Source: Microtetraspora sp. NBRC 16547
Lineage (GTDB): Bacteria > Actinomycetota > Actinomycetes > Streptosporangiales > Streptosporangiaceae
DNA: 64,000 nucleotides
Assembly: GCF_030268965.1 (NCBI RefSeq)
Contig: NZ_BSSE01000010.1
Span: 148,849 to 212,848, forward strand
Direction of reading: 5' to 3'
Part shown: piece after piece, positions 48,009-56,557 of the stretch
How positions within the stretch are numbered: position 1 is the first letter of the stretch
Layout of the letters: each line of letters begins with the position of its first letter
Notes under the pieces: generated by a model
The model's database searches: none
What the model was told of the DNA's origin: nothing
What the model saw: only the letters and a program-made list of their open reading frames with translations
Translations under genes and position numbers: made by a program

Positions 48009-49847
48009 TCAGAGGCGCAGCGAGGCGGCCACGGCGGAACGCAGTTCTCGCAGCCGGTGCGCGGGCAGCTCCAGAGGCGTGACGTCGGCGGACCACGGAG
48101 CGGCGCCGGCGATGATCGAACGAGCCTGCTTCTTGGTCGGCCCGCCGGGAAGCCTGGTCAGAGCCTCACGCCAGGTGTTGGCCAGCTTGCCGTGCGCGTT
48201 GTCCAGGATCCGGCGCAGGATGATCTCTCCGGTGTCCGCCTCGTCCTCCCGCGGCTGCGGCCGTCGCACCGCGTCCAGGACGTGACCGTGCGCGGTGAGC
48301 TCGTAGACGGGTGAGAGTGACTCGGACAGCGCCGCGAGATCCCCGGGAGGCCCGCTCAGGTAGGCGCGTACGTGGTGCGCCCGAGTGGCCAGCAGCAGCC
48401 GGAGCAGTGCGCCCTCCACCCCCGCCGGTACGGCTATCGCCACGCGTTCCGGAGCGGCGGCATACGGCTTGGCGAGCCAGGTGGACAGGCGGGCCCTCGG
48501 GACGCGGGGGAGCACGTCCTTCGGCCAGTCGCCCACCAGGACTCCGGGCGCGAACTCCACCAGGGCGTCGGTTCCGGCCGCCGCCTTGGCCGGGCCCGGC
48601 TCCGCGGGCGCCGCTTCGGCGGGCTGGGGCGTCACTGTGCGGGACTCCACCGACTGGGACTCCACCGACTGGGGACCCTGGGTGTAGATCGCGGCGGCGA
48701 AGCGCTCCGTCCGCGCCGCCACGGCGGGCCGGGTCTTGGTCGTCGGACGGAGGACGTACAGATCGGCGGCCGAGCCGATGGCCTCTGCCCCGAAATATCG
48801 GTTAAAGTCCGGATACATCGCCTCGTAGGCGAGGTTGAGATCATGGAGGGCGTTCTGGACCTTCAGGGCGAGCATCGGCGTCCGCTCGCTTGCGCCGTAC
48901 GCCAGAAGGATCCGGCCCTGCTCCACATCCCGCAGCCCCTCGCAGGCGCGCGCGACGAACAGGCCGATGCCCTCCGGCGTGTACGGCGGGTCGGTGATGG
49001 CCAGGTCGGCGTACTCGTGGACCGACGGCGGCAGACCGAGACGCAGATCCGCCCAGCGGGTCCGCACATCGAGGCCGAGCCGCGCGGCCTGCTCGCCGAT
49101 GTAGGCGAGGATGCGCTCGTCGATGTCGACCACCGTCACCTCGACGTCGGGGTGGAGCAGCGCCACCGCGAGCGAGGTCAGATCGTGGTCGCCCACGCAC
49201 AGCAGCCGCGCGCCCGGCAGCCAGAACCTCGCCCCGAGCAGCAGCGCCCGGCGCACGACCGTCTCCGGCGTCGCCGCCACGTGGTCCAGCACGTGCAGGC
49301 CGCGCGGGGCCTCCGCGATCAGCCGCTCCATCCGCGCGAGCAGGTCCGCGTGCTGGGGGAGCAGGTGGCCGACCGGGTCGGCGGGCAGGCCCGGCACCGC
49401 CACGGACTCGTCTCCGAGCAGCTCGCGACACGCGCGGACCTCTCCGGGGGCCAGGCGGAACCGCTCGCCTGAACGTTGGATCGGGACCTCGCGCAGCAGC
49501 GCCTCGATCCCCCGCCTTGAGGTGGCGGTGACCCGGACCAGATCGGCCAGCGTCCACCAGCCGCCCTCACAGAGCAGCGTCAGGGCCTGGCGGAACCGCC
49601 GCGCGTCCACCCCGGAGAGGAGCCCCCGCGCCCCTTCCCGGCCGATGTCCGCCCCGGTGTCCCTGCCGGCGTCCCCACTGGTGTTCGCACTGGCGTCCCG
49701 CCTGCCACGGTCCCCGCCGTGATCTCGGCCACGGTCCGTGCGGTGATCCGCGCCGTGATCGGTGCTGCGATCCGCCCCGTGGTCCGCGCCGTGGTCCGCG
49801 CCGTGATCTGCGCTGTGACCTGTGCCCTTGTATGTGCCCTGATCCAC
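48009..49847 (-). CDS. BpsA-like (bis-aminopropyl spermidine synthase family) methyltransferase-fold protein
   Basis: A 612-residue protein as drawn. After a low-complexity N-terminus (residues 1-75, repeats of ADHG) comes a winged-helix-like segment (ALTLLCEGGWWTLADLVRVT), then a Rossmann-like domain (GARLLCVGDHDLTSLAVALL; VTVVDIDERILAYI) and the motif ITDPPYTPEGIGLFVARA. DPPYT plus fold point to the branched-polyamine synthase/N6-methyltransferase-like family. A disordered insert at about 400-450 and an extra C-terminal domain follow. The start is uncertain: GTG 49847 has a poor ribosome-binding site. Confidence 0.7.
   Translation of the reverse strand: MDQGTYKGTGHSADHGADHGADHGADRSTDHGADHRTDRGRDHGGDRGRRDASANTSGDAGRDTGADIGREGARGLLSGVDARRFRQALTLLCEGGWWTLADLVRVTATSRRGIEALLREVPIQRSGERFRLAPGEVRACRELLGDESVAVPGLPADPVGHLLPQHADLLARMERLIAEAPRGLHVLDHVAATPETVVRRALLLGARFWLPGARLLCVGDHDLTSLAVALLHPDVEVTVVDIDERILAYIGEQAARLGLDVRTRWADLRLGLPPSVHEYADLAITDPPYTPEGIGLFVARACEGLRDVEQGRILLAYGASERTPMLALKVQNALHDLNLAYEAMYPDFNRYFGAEAIGSAADLYVLRPTTKTRPAVAARTERFAAAIYTQGPQSVESQSVESRTVTPQPAEAAPAEPGPAKAAAGTDALVEFAPGVLVGDWPKDVLPRVPRARLSTWLAKPYAAAPERVAIAVPAGVEGALLRLLLATRAHHVRAYLSGPPGDLAALSESLSPVYELTAHGHVLDAVRRPQPREDEADTGEIILRRILDNAHGKLANTWREALTRLPGGPTKKQARSIIAGAAPWSADVTPLELPAHRLRELRSAVAASLRL
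49735..49815. repeat. Degenerate 12-bp tandem repeat encoding ADHG units
   Basis: Copies of GTGGTCCGCGCC-like 12-mers, read on the minus strand as repeated Ala/Asp/His/Gly, at the extreme 5' end of the BpsA-like gene. Confidence 0.6.
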
Positions 49848-50160
49848 CTCGTCACCCTATCGACGGTGCCGAGGACCGCCGCCCGTGCCCGCGCGGCGGC
49901 TCACGCGGTGATCCATCCGATGATCCAATGTGGCCGGGTCTCCTGAACGGCCTCCGCCTCCGGCCCTTAACCTGGTCGTCCAGTGGACGTATCGCCTGTT
50001 CCGGGATGACGTCCCTTGTTACAGTGACGGCGGCGCGCGGGGGAGGCCTGGCCGGCAGGCAGCCGCGTCCGGTGACATTTCGGAGGCACACAGTGACGCA
50101 CGGCCAGAATCGCCAGCCAGGATTCACCTGTTCCGGCGGACGCCGGCGGCCGGAGCCCGC
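49848..50160. other. Divergent spacer upstream of the PP2C phosphatase gene
   Basis: About 310 bp. ORFs cross it in several frames (one is in frame with the phosphatase and would add 77 residues) but the translation is not protein-like. Promoters for both flanking genes are presumably here; no convincing motif was found. Confidence 0.4.
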
Positions 50161-51207
50161 GTGACCCGAGCACAGCCGCTGATGGCGATGCTGCCCTTCG
50201 TGATGATGGGCATTATCGCCGCCGCCGACATCCTCGCCGGGTCGCAGTACGTCTTCCTTTCGCTGCTGGCCATCGGTCCGGCGTTCGCGAGCCTGGTGGG
50301 CGGCGTCCCCCGCACCATGCTGATCGGCTGCATCGCCCTGCTGCTGTCCCTGCTTCTCGCCGTCTACAACAACCTGCTGCGCGCCCCCGAGAGTGACCTG
50401 AGCATCATCTCGATCATCGGCGTGACCGTCGCCAGCACCCTGGCCACGATCGGGCGGCAGCGGCGCGAGCGGGAACTCGCCAACGTGCGCTCCGTCGCCG
50501 AGGTCGCCCAGCGCGTCCTGCTGCGCCCGGTGCCGCGGCGGGCCGGGCACCTCCGCGCGGCCGTCTCCTACACGTCCGCGGCGGCGGAGGCGCGCATAGG
50601 CGGTGACCTGTACGAGGTGGTCACTGGCCCGAACGGCGTCCGGGTGATCGTCGGTGACGTTCAGGGCAAGGGCCTGGAGGCGGTGGAGACCGCGGCGCTC
50701 GTCCTCGGCGCGTTCCGGGAGGCCGCGCACGACGAGCCGGATCTCCTGGGGGTCAGCGCCCGCGTGGAGAAGGCGCTCAACCGGCGACTGACAGGGGAGG
50801 ACTTCGTCACCGCGATCGTGGCGGAGGCTCGTCCCGACGGGACACTGACCCTGCTCAACTACGGCCATCCGGCGCCGCTGATCCTTCGGGCCGACGGTCA
50901 GGTCGCCTTCGTCGAGCCTGATGTCTTCGCGCCGCCCCTCGGCCTGGCCGTACTGGGGGTGGACGGGCCGGCCCCGTTCGAGATCCCGTTCGCCGCGGGA
51001 GACCAGGTCCTCCTCTACACCGACGGCGTCATCGAGGCGCGCGACCGCACGGGCCGGTTCTACCCGCTCGCCGACCGCGCCCACCTGCTGAAAGAGGACG
51101 ACCCCGAGGCGGCCCTCGAGTCGCTCCGGCTCGACCTGGTCGCGCACGTGGACGCTCCCCTGCACGACGACGCGGCCATGCTCCTGCTCCGCTGCCGGAG
51201 GGTCTGA
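50161..51207 (+). CDS. Membrane PP2C-type serine phosphatase (SpoIIE/RsbU family)
   Basis: A 348-residue protein. Four hydrophobic helices occupy residues about 6-90; then comes the phosphatase domain: RAAVSYTSAAAEARIGGDLY (about 126-145, Asp metal ligand), RVIVGDVQGKGLEA (about 155-168), LTLLNYGHPAPLIL, LLYTDGVIEARD (about 283-294), DDAAMLLLRCR. These proteins usually dephosphorylate anti-anti-sigma factors in stress signalling. GTG 50161 has GGAG six bases upstream. No anti-sigma partner adjoins it, although a sigma factor lies at 60458. Confidence 0.86.
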   Translation: MTRAQPLMAMLPFVMMGIIAAADILAGSQYVFLSLLAIGPAFASLVGGVPRTMLIGCIALLLSLLLAVYNNLLRAPESDLSIISIIGVTVASTLATIGRQRRERELANVRSVAEVAQRVLLRPVPRRAGHLRAAVSYTSAAAEARIGGDLYEVVTGPNGVRVIVGDVQGKGLEAVETAALVLGAFREAAHDEPDLLGVSARVEKALNRRLTGEDFVTAIVAEARPDGTLTLLNYGHPAPLILRADGQVAFVEPDVFAPPLGLAVLGVDGPAPFEIPFAAGDQVLLYTDGVIEARDRTGRFYPLADRAHLLKEDDPEAALESLRLDLVAHVDAPLHDDAAMLLLRCRRV

Positions 51208-51345
51208 CCCGGCCGGGCAGGGGGCCGCCGATCGCGTACGTCCGGGGATCCCCGTTTTCTTTGACGGGTCGTGGCTTGATAGGTTCCCGGGGGGTGAGCC
51301 GGGAAGTCTGGTCGGCGCTGCTCTCGCCGACCCTGGAGGACCCCC

Positions 51346-51789
51346 ATGCGAGCTCGCGATCTCACCACGGACTTCCCGACGGTCACCCTCGACACGCCGA
51401 CGATCGAGGCGGCGCGGTTACTCGCCGACCAGGATCTCCCCGGCCTGATCGTGGTCGACGAGGGCGGGCGGCCGCGCACGGTCCTGCCGGGCACGCAGGT
51501 GCTGCGGCTGGCCGTGCCGCGCTACTGCCAGGACGACCCGGCGCTGGCCAGGGTCGTGGACGAGGCGCACGCCGACGCGTTCCTGCGCTCGCTCGCCGGC
51601 CGCACGGTCCGGGAGTGCCTCCCGGAGGAGCCGCGCGAGCTGCCGGTCACCGATCCCGACGCCACGGTGCTGGAGATCGCCGCGCTCATGGCGCGGACCA
51701 GCAGCCCGCTGGTCGCGGTCGTGGACGGCGGCCGCCTGCTCGGAGCGGTCACACTGCAGACCCTGCTCGACCGGGTTGTCGCTTCATGA
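51346..51789 (+). CDS. CBS-domain protein coupled to a permease
   Basis: A 147-residue protein with a CBS-domain pair: MRARDLTTDFPTVTLDTPTI and LADQDLPGLIVVDEGGRPRT, then TVRECLPEEPRELPVTDPDA and MARTSSPLVAVVDGGRLLGA. CBS pairs bind adenosine nucleotides and gate transporters. GGAGG precedes the ATG and the stop overlaps the permease start (ATGA), so it is very probably a regulatory subunit of the permease. Confidence 0.82.
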   Translation: MRARDLTTDFPTVTLDTPTIEAARLLADQDLPGLIVVDEGGRPRTVLPGTQVLRLAVPRYCQDDPALARVVDEAHADAFLRSLAGRTVRECLPEEPRELPVTDPDATVLEIAALMARTSSPLVAVVDGGRLLGAVTLQTLLDRVVAS

Positions 51790-53078
51790 CGGTTACCGCA
51801 TGGCTGTCGGTCGTGGCGTTCGTCTGCACGTACGCGCTGATCGCGACGGAGCGGATCCACCGGGTCGCGGCGGCGCTGGGCGGCGCGGGGATCATGCTGC
51901 TCATCCACGCCACCGGAGCTCAGTCGGCGTTCTTCTCCGAGCGCACGGGGATCGACTGGAACGTCATTTTCCTGCTGCTCGGCATGATGATCATCGTCGG
52001 GGTGCTGAAGCAGACGGGCATCTTCGAATATCTGGCCATCTGGGCGGCGAAGCGGGCGCGGGGCCGCCCGTTCCGGCTCATGGTGCTGCTGGTGACGATC
52101 ACCGCCTGCGCCTCCGCGCTGCTCGACAACGTCACGACGGTGCTGCTGATCGCTCCGGTCACGTTCCTCGTCTGCGAACGGCTCGCGTTGAACGTCGCGC
52201 CGTTCCTCATCGCCGAGGCGATGGCGTCCAACATCGGTGGAACGGCCACGCTGGTCGGCGACCCGCCCAACATCATCATCGCCAGCAGGGGCGGGCTGAC
52301 GTTCAACGACTTCCTCATCCATCTCGCCCCGCTCATTGTGGTCCTGATGGTGGTGTTCATCGGGCTGTGCCGGATCATGTTCCGGAACTCGTTCCGGTAC
52401 GACCCCGACCGGGCGGCGGAGATCATGGCGCTGAACGAGCGGGAGGCGATCGCCGACCGCAGGCTGCTGTGGCAGAGCCTCGTGGTGCTCGCGCTGGTGA
52501 TGGCCGCGTTCGTGCTGCATCCGGTGCTGCACTATGAGCCGTCCGTGGTGGCGCTGCTGGGCGCCGGGGTGCTGGTCGCCGCGACCCGGGTCACCACGGA
52601 GGAGGCGATCCGCGAGGTCGAGTGGCCCACACTGGTGTTCTTCGCCGGGCTGTTCGTCATGGTCGGAGCGCTGGTCGAGACCGGCGTCATCGGCAAGATC
52701 TCCGAGGCGGCGGTCGGAGCCACCGAGGGCCGGCTCGGATTCGCCACGATGCTGCTGCTCTGGGCGTCGGCCGGGCTGTCGGCCATCGTGGACAACATTC
52801 CCTACGTCGCGACGATGAGCCCGATCGTGGCCGACCTCGTCCAGGCCAACGGCGGCAACGGGCCGGCGCAGGCGCTGTGGTGGGCGCTGGCGCTCGGCGC
52901 TGACCTCGGCGGCAACGCCACCGCCGTCGGCGCCGCCGCGAACGTCGTCGTCCTGGGCATCGCCGCCCGGAACCGTACGCCGATCAGCTTCTGGCAGTTC
53001 ACGAAATACGGCTTGATCGTCACCATTGTCACCGTCGCCATCGCGACGCCGTATCTGTGGTTCCGCTACCTGATGTGA
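51786..53078 (+). CDS. ArsB/NhaD-family ion transporter (SLC13-like)
   Basis: A 430-residue membrane protein with 11-12 helices in two inverted repeats, each with a re-entrant-type motif: ASALLDNVTTVLLIAPVTFL with SNIGGTATLVGDPPNIII (about 115-170) and SAIVDNIPYVATMSPI with GADLGGNATAVGAAANVVVL (about 337-395). This is the ArsB/NhaD/CitM permease signature; cargo could be arsenite, Na+/H+, or a dicarboxylate. No arsR or arsC nearby, so arsenite is not favoured. Confidence 0.87.
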   Translation: MTVTAWLSVVAFVCTYALIATERIHRVAAALGGAGIMLLIHATGAQSAFFSERTGIDWNVIFLLLGMMIIVGVLKQTGIFEYLAIWAAKRARGRPFRLMVLLVTITACASALLDNVTTVLLIAPVTFLVCERLALNVAPFLIAEAMASNIGGTATLVGDPPNIIIASRGGLTFNDFLIHLAPLIVVLMVVFIGLCRIMFRNSFRYDPDRAAEIMALNEREAIADRRLLWQSLVVLALVMAAFVLHPVLHYEPSVVALLGAGVLVAATRVTTEEAIREVEWPTLVFFAGLFVMVGALVETGVIGKISEAAVGATEGRLGFATMLLLWASAGLSAIVDNIPYVATMSPIVADLVQANGGNGPAQALWWALALGADLGGNATAVGAAANVVVLGIAARNRTPISFWQFTKYGLIVTIVTVAIATPYLWFRYLM

Positions 53079-53192
53079 CCGAGGTGAGCCCGGTGGTGAG
53101 CCCGGTGGTGTGGTCGATGGTGTGGTCGATCTCCGCCGAACCGCGGGAGCGGTTGGGAGACCGGCCACTCCTCGTGGGACGATAACGGCAGT

Positions 53193-53768
53193 ATGTCTGC
53201 CATTACGCCCTTCCGTCTTGCGCGCACCACGGCCTTCGCCGCGGTGTGTGTCGGGCTGGGCGTGATCGCGCACCTGTTCGGCGGGGGTTCGCTCTCCGGG
53301 CCGCTCTCCGGGCCGATGGTCGCCGGGGGTCTCGCCCTCGCGTTCGCCGCGGCTCTTCCCTGGACCGGGCGGGAGCGCGGCCTGGCCGTGATCCTGCCGC
53401 TGCTCGGCGGCCTCCAGGTGGCTCTGCACCTGCTGTTCGCCGTCGGAACCGCGACGTCGTACGGCCAGGCGAGCGAGGTCGGCGCGCACCTCCACTCCGG
53501 ACTGGTGCCGGGCCTCGGCATGCTCATCACGCACGGCTGGGCCGTCGGCCTGACGGCGTTGTGGCTGTCCCGCGGCGAGGCCATGCTGTGGTCGCTGCTG
53601 CGGCGGCTCGCCGCCCGGCTGTTCCTGCTGCTGGACATCCTGCTCGTCCCCGCGTCCACGCCGTTCCACGCCTGCCGGTCCACCGAGCCGGAGATCCTCC
53701 GTACCCGGTCGCTGCGGCACGCGGTGAGCCGACGAGGCCCGCCCGTGGTCGCCGCCGCCGCGCACTGA
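53193..53768 (+). CDS. Small polytopic membrane protein upstream of copper genes
   Basis: A 191-residue protein with about five hydrophobic segments (residues 10-30, 40-58, 63-85, 103-123, 135-152) and a His-containing loop (GAHLHSGLVPGLGMLITHGW). The His and Met residues near the membrane, and the PCuAC chaperone gene downstream, suggest metal handling, though an 826-bp gap separates them. No family recognised with confidence. The spacer 53079-53192 before it has short repeats (GAGCCCGGTGGT twice). Confidence 0.62.
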   Translation: MSAITPFRLARTTAFAAVCVGLGVIAHLFGGGSLSGPLSGPMVAGGLALAFAAALPWTGRERGLAVILPLLGGLQVALHLLFAVGTATSYGQASEVGAHLHSGLVPGLGMLITHGWAVGLTALWLSRGEAMLWSLLRRLAARLFLLLDILLVPASTPFHACRSTEPEILRTRSLRHAVSRRGPPVVAAAAH

Positions 53769-54594
53769 CGTCGCTGTGCACTGGCTTCACGCTGCACTGG
53801 CTTCACACTGCACTGGCTCGCTCTGTGGGAACGGCTCGCGGAGGCGCGCGCCGTGAAACACGCTGAACTCCGTAGCAACATGACCGCGATGTACCGGCAT
53901 ATCGGCATGTGGCGGACCTGGCCGAACCTTGTCAAGTGGCCCCTTCACGGTCACGCGTTCGGACATGTCCTGACATGCACTGGGGTACGTGGAAGGTCGC
54001 GAGGCCGGTCGCATCCCGCGGTCGGCTCAGCGAGTTCGGCGAGTGCGGTGAGTGTGGTGAGTGCGGTGATCCGGCCCTGAGTGGCCGATTCCGCGCCTCG
54101 GGCCACGCCGTCGGCGGCGTTCGGTCCGTTCCGCTCAGCCAGCGCGGCTCAGTCAGCCCTGTGCGGTCGGTCCTGCCCAGCGAGTCTGATCGGTCGGTCC
54201 TGAGCAGTGGGGCCGCGGGTCAGTCCTGCCGGTTCGTTCCCGGTGGTCTTGCCCGTCAGTCCAACTGGTCGGTCCAACTGCTCGGCTCGACTGCTCGGCT
54301 CGACTGGTCGGTCCACTTGGGCGGTCCACTTGGTCGGCGCCGCCCCGTCACTCGTGCGCGGCCAGTGCGGTCCGTTCTCGACCGGTCAGCACACAGTCGA
54401 TCAGGTCGCGCAGCGGTCGGCATGAACCGCCGACCGGCTCGCGGAGCCGCCTCGTTCGTACGGCCGGTCGCCTGACCAGCGACCGGCGGCGATCCCGCCA
54501 CCCGGCGGATCGCCCTCCCTGACAACCTCACATCCGGTACGGCACAGCCCCGGCACAACCGGCACGCCATCCGGGTCGAAGAAAGGCAACGGCA
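53769..54594. other. Long noncoding stretch with several simple repeats
   Basis: No convincing gene. It holds a 16-bp tandem repeat (TGCACTGGCTTCACGC, 2.7 copies, 53777-53819), a palindrome GGACATGTCC at 53961-53970, a 9-bp tandem repeat GAGTGCGGT (four copies, 54032-54067), and a run of diverged TCGGTCCA/CTCGGCTCGACT units (54250-54335). One 188-codon plus-strand ORF crosses it, but its translation is Ser/Arg-rich and repetitive. The promoter of the PCuAC gene should be near the right end. Confidence 0.5.
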
Positions 54595-55245
54595 ATGTTC
54601 CTTCGTCGCATCGCACCCGCCGCGATCCTCATCACCGTGATCAGCGCCTGTGGCTCGCAGCCCGCCGCCCAGCCCGAGAACCAGGCCGCGGTCCAGCCTG
54701 CCGCCGAGTCCACCCCTCAGGCCGCTCCCGGCTCCGCGATCACCGTGACCGACCCGTGGGTGAAGAGCACCAAGTCGGGCATGACCGCGGCCTTCGGCAC
54801 CCTGGTCAACAACGGCGACACCGACGTGACCGTGATGTCCGCGGCCTCCCCGCTCTCGCCGGACGTCGAGCTGCACGAAGTCGTGGAGTCCGGCGGGAAG
54901 ACGATCATGCAGCCCAAGAAGGGTGGCTTCGTGATCCCCGCCCACGGCACGCACCAGCTGGAGCCGGGCGGCGACCACATCATGATGATGGGCGTCACGA
55001 AGGCGGTGAAGCCCGGTGACCAGATCGCCTTCACGCTCGCGTTCAAGGACGGCGCGACGCTGGAGTTCACCGCGATCGGCAAGGAGTTCGCCGGTGGCAA
55101 GGAGAACTACCAGCCCGGAACGGGCCACGGAGGTTCGCACACCGACGGCTCCGGCGACTCCCACGGCAGCGACCACGGCAGCGACCACGCCGACGTCGGC
55201 GATGCCGCCGGCGCGATGGGCGACATGAGCAAGGAGCACAGCTGA
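54595..55245 (+). CDS. PCuAC-family copper chaperone lipoprotein
   Basis: A 216-residue protein. Signal peptide with lipobox ITVISAC (lipidated Cys at about 19), an Ala/Pro/Gln linker, then the PCu(A)C domain: ITVTDPWVKSTKSGMTAAFG, the Cu-binding H-x10-M...H-x-M pattern in VELHEVVESGGKTIMQPKKG and LEPGGDHIMMMGV. The C-terminal 45 residues are His/Asp/Gly/Ser-rich (GHGGSHTDGSGDSHGSDHGS), an additional metal-binding tail. It likely delivers copper at the outer membrane face. DyP peroxidase follows 5 bp downstream. Confidence 0.91.
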   Translation: MFLRRIAPAAILITVISACGSQPAAQPENQAAVQPAAESTPQAAPGSAITVTDPWVKSTKSGMTAAFGTLVNNGDTDVTVMSAASPLSPDVELHEVVESGGKTIMQPKKGGFVIPAHGTHQLEPGGDHIMMMGVTKAVKPGDQIAFTLAFKDGATLEFTAIGKEFAGGKENYQPGTGHGGSHTDGSGDSHGSDHGSDHADVGDAAGAMGDMSKEHS

Positions 55246-55250
55246 TCGTC

Positions 55251-56498
55251 ATGAGTGAGCCCCGACTGAGCCGGAGGGGACTACTCGCGGGAGGCGCCGC
55301 CACAGCGGTCGGCGCCCTCGCCGCGTGTGCGCCCGCCGGTTCCCCCACAACCCCTTCCTCCCGCTCCTCCGCTTCGGCCCCCGCCGCCCCCGATGTCACC
55401 GCCTCTCCCGCCGCCTTCTCGGCGGGTAAGGCCGTCGAACCCTTCCACGGGAAGCACCAGAGCGGGATCGAGACGATGCCGCAGGCGTACGCCGCCTTCC
55501 TCGGCCTGGACCTGCGCGCCGGCGTCGACAAGGAGGCGATCGGGCGGCTGATGCGGCTGCTCACCGACGACGCCCGCCGCCTGACACAGGGACGGCCGGC
55601 CCTGGCCGACGTCGAGCCCGAACTCGCGGTCGATCCGGCCCGGCTGACGGTCACGTTCGGTTTCGGGCCCGGACTGTTCAAGGCGGCGGGGGTCGAGCAC
55701 CTGAAGCCGAAGACGGTGGCGCCCCTGCCCGCGTTCAGCATCGACCGGCTGGAGAAGCGGTGGAACGACGGTGACCTGCTGGTGCAGATCTGCGCCGACG
55801 ACGGCGTCACACTCTCGCACGCCCTGCGCATGATCGTGAAGGACGCGCGGGCCTTCGCCAAGGTGCGCTGGACCCAGCGGGGATTCCGTAGGAGCCCGCA
55901 GGTCCAGGCCCCCGGGACGACCCAGCGCAACCTGATGGGCCAGCTCGACGGGACCGTCAACCCGGCCCCGGGCACGGCGGACTTCGACCGCGCCGTCTGG
56001 ATCAGCGACGGGCCTGAGTGGCTGCACGGCGGAACGACGCTGGTGCTGCGCCGCATCCACATGGATCTCGAGACCTGGGACGCCGCGGACCGGGTGGCCA
56101 GGGAGTTCAGCGTGGGACGCCGCCTCGACAACGGCGCGCCCCTCACCGGCAGCGCCGAGCACGACGAGCCGGACTTCGCACGGCTCGGTCCGGCCGGATT
56201 CCCGATCATCTCGGAGTACGCCCACATCAGGCGGGCGCGCGTCCAGGATCCCGGCATGCGGATCTACCGGAGGCCGTACAACTACGACGAAGCGGCCACC
56301 TCCGACGGGAAATCCGCTTCCGGGTTGCTGTTCGCGTCGTACCAGGCCGACATCGCCCGCCAGTTCGTTCCCATCCAGCAGATGCTGGACGAGGCGGACC
56401 TGCTGAACGCGTGGACCGTACCGATCGGCTCGGCCGTCTTCGCGATCCCGCCCGGCTGCGCGCCGAACGGCTGGGTCGGCGACGGGCTCCTCGCCTGA
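55251..56498 (+). CDS. Tat-exported DyP-type heme peroxidase (EfeB/DtpA-like)
   Basis: A 415-residue peroxidase with a Tat signal (LSRRGLLAGGAATAVGALAA, ending in AAC, so it may be a lipoprotein), then a Ser/Pro/Ala linker. The DyP domains show the distal Asp motif GQLDGTVNPAPG (about 222-233) and proximal heme His in EYAHIRRARVQDPG (about 323-336), plus RRPYNYDE. A-type DyPs of this sort pair with copper chaperones and galactose oxidase-like enzymes in Streptomyces. ATG 55251 is 5 bp after the chaperone stop, indicating one transcript. Confidence 0.92.
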   Translation: MSEPRLSRRGLLAGGAATAVGALAACAPAGSPTTPSSRSSASAPAAPDVTASPAAFSAGKAVEPFHGKHQSGIETMPQAYAAFLGLDLRAGVDKEAIGRLMRLLTDDARRLTQGRPALADVEPELAVDPARLTVTFGFGPGLFKAAGVEHLKPKTVAPLPAFSIDRLEKRWNDGDLLVQICADDGVTLSHALRMIVKDARAFAKVRWTQRGFRRSPQVQAPGTTQRNLMGQLDGTVNPAPGTADFDRAVWISDGPEWLHGGTTLVLRRIHMDLETWDAADRVAREFSVGRRLDNGAPLTGSAEHDEPDFARLGPAGFPIISEYAHIRRARVQDPGMRIYRRPYNYDEAATSDGKSASGLLFASYQADIARQFVPIQQMLDEADLLNAWTVPIGSAVFAIPPGCAPNGWVGDGLLA

Positions 56499-56503
56499 GA
56501 CGC

Positions 56504-56544
56504 GGCCCCGGGATGTTTCGGCGGTCGGCGAAACGTCCCGGGCC
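56504..56544 (+). terminator. Large imperfect hairpin between DyP and P450 genes
   Basis: GGCCCCGGGATGTTTCG (56504-56520) pairs with CGAAACGTCCCGGGCC (56529-56544) with one bulge and one mismatch around an 8-base loop. It starts 6 bp after the DyP stop and ends 14 bp before the P450 start: terminator or operator. Confidence 0.55.
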
Positions 56545-56557
56545 TAGCGTCGAGGGC

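Noticed and set aside
51522..53765. 747-codon minus-strand ORF opposite the permease genes
   Set aside because: Low-complexity His/Asp/Gln/Arg-rich translation antisense to a clear CBS protein and transporter.
53909..54475. 188-codon plus-strand ORF before the copper chaperone
   Set aside because: It simply reads through tandem repeats; no ribosome-binding site, no protein-like composition.
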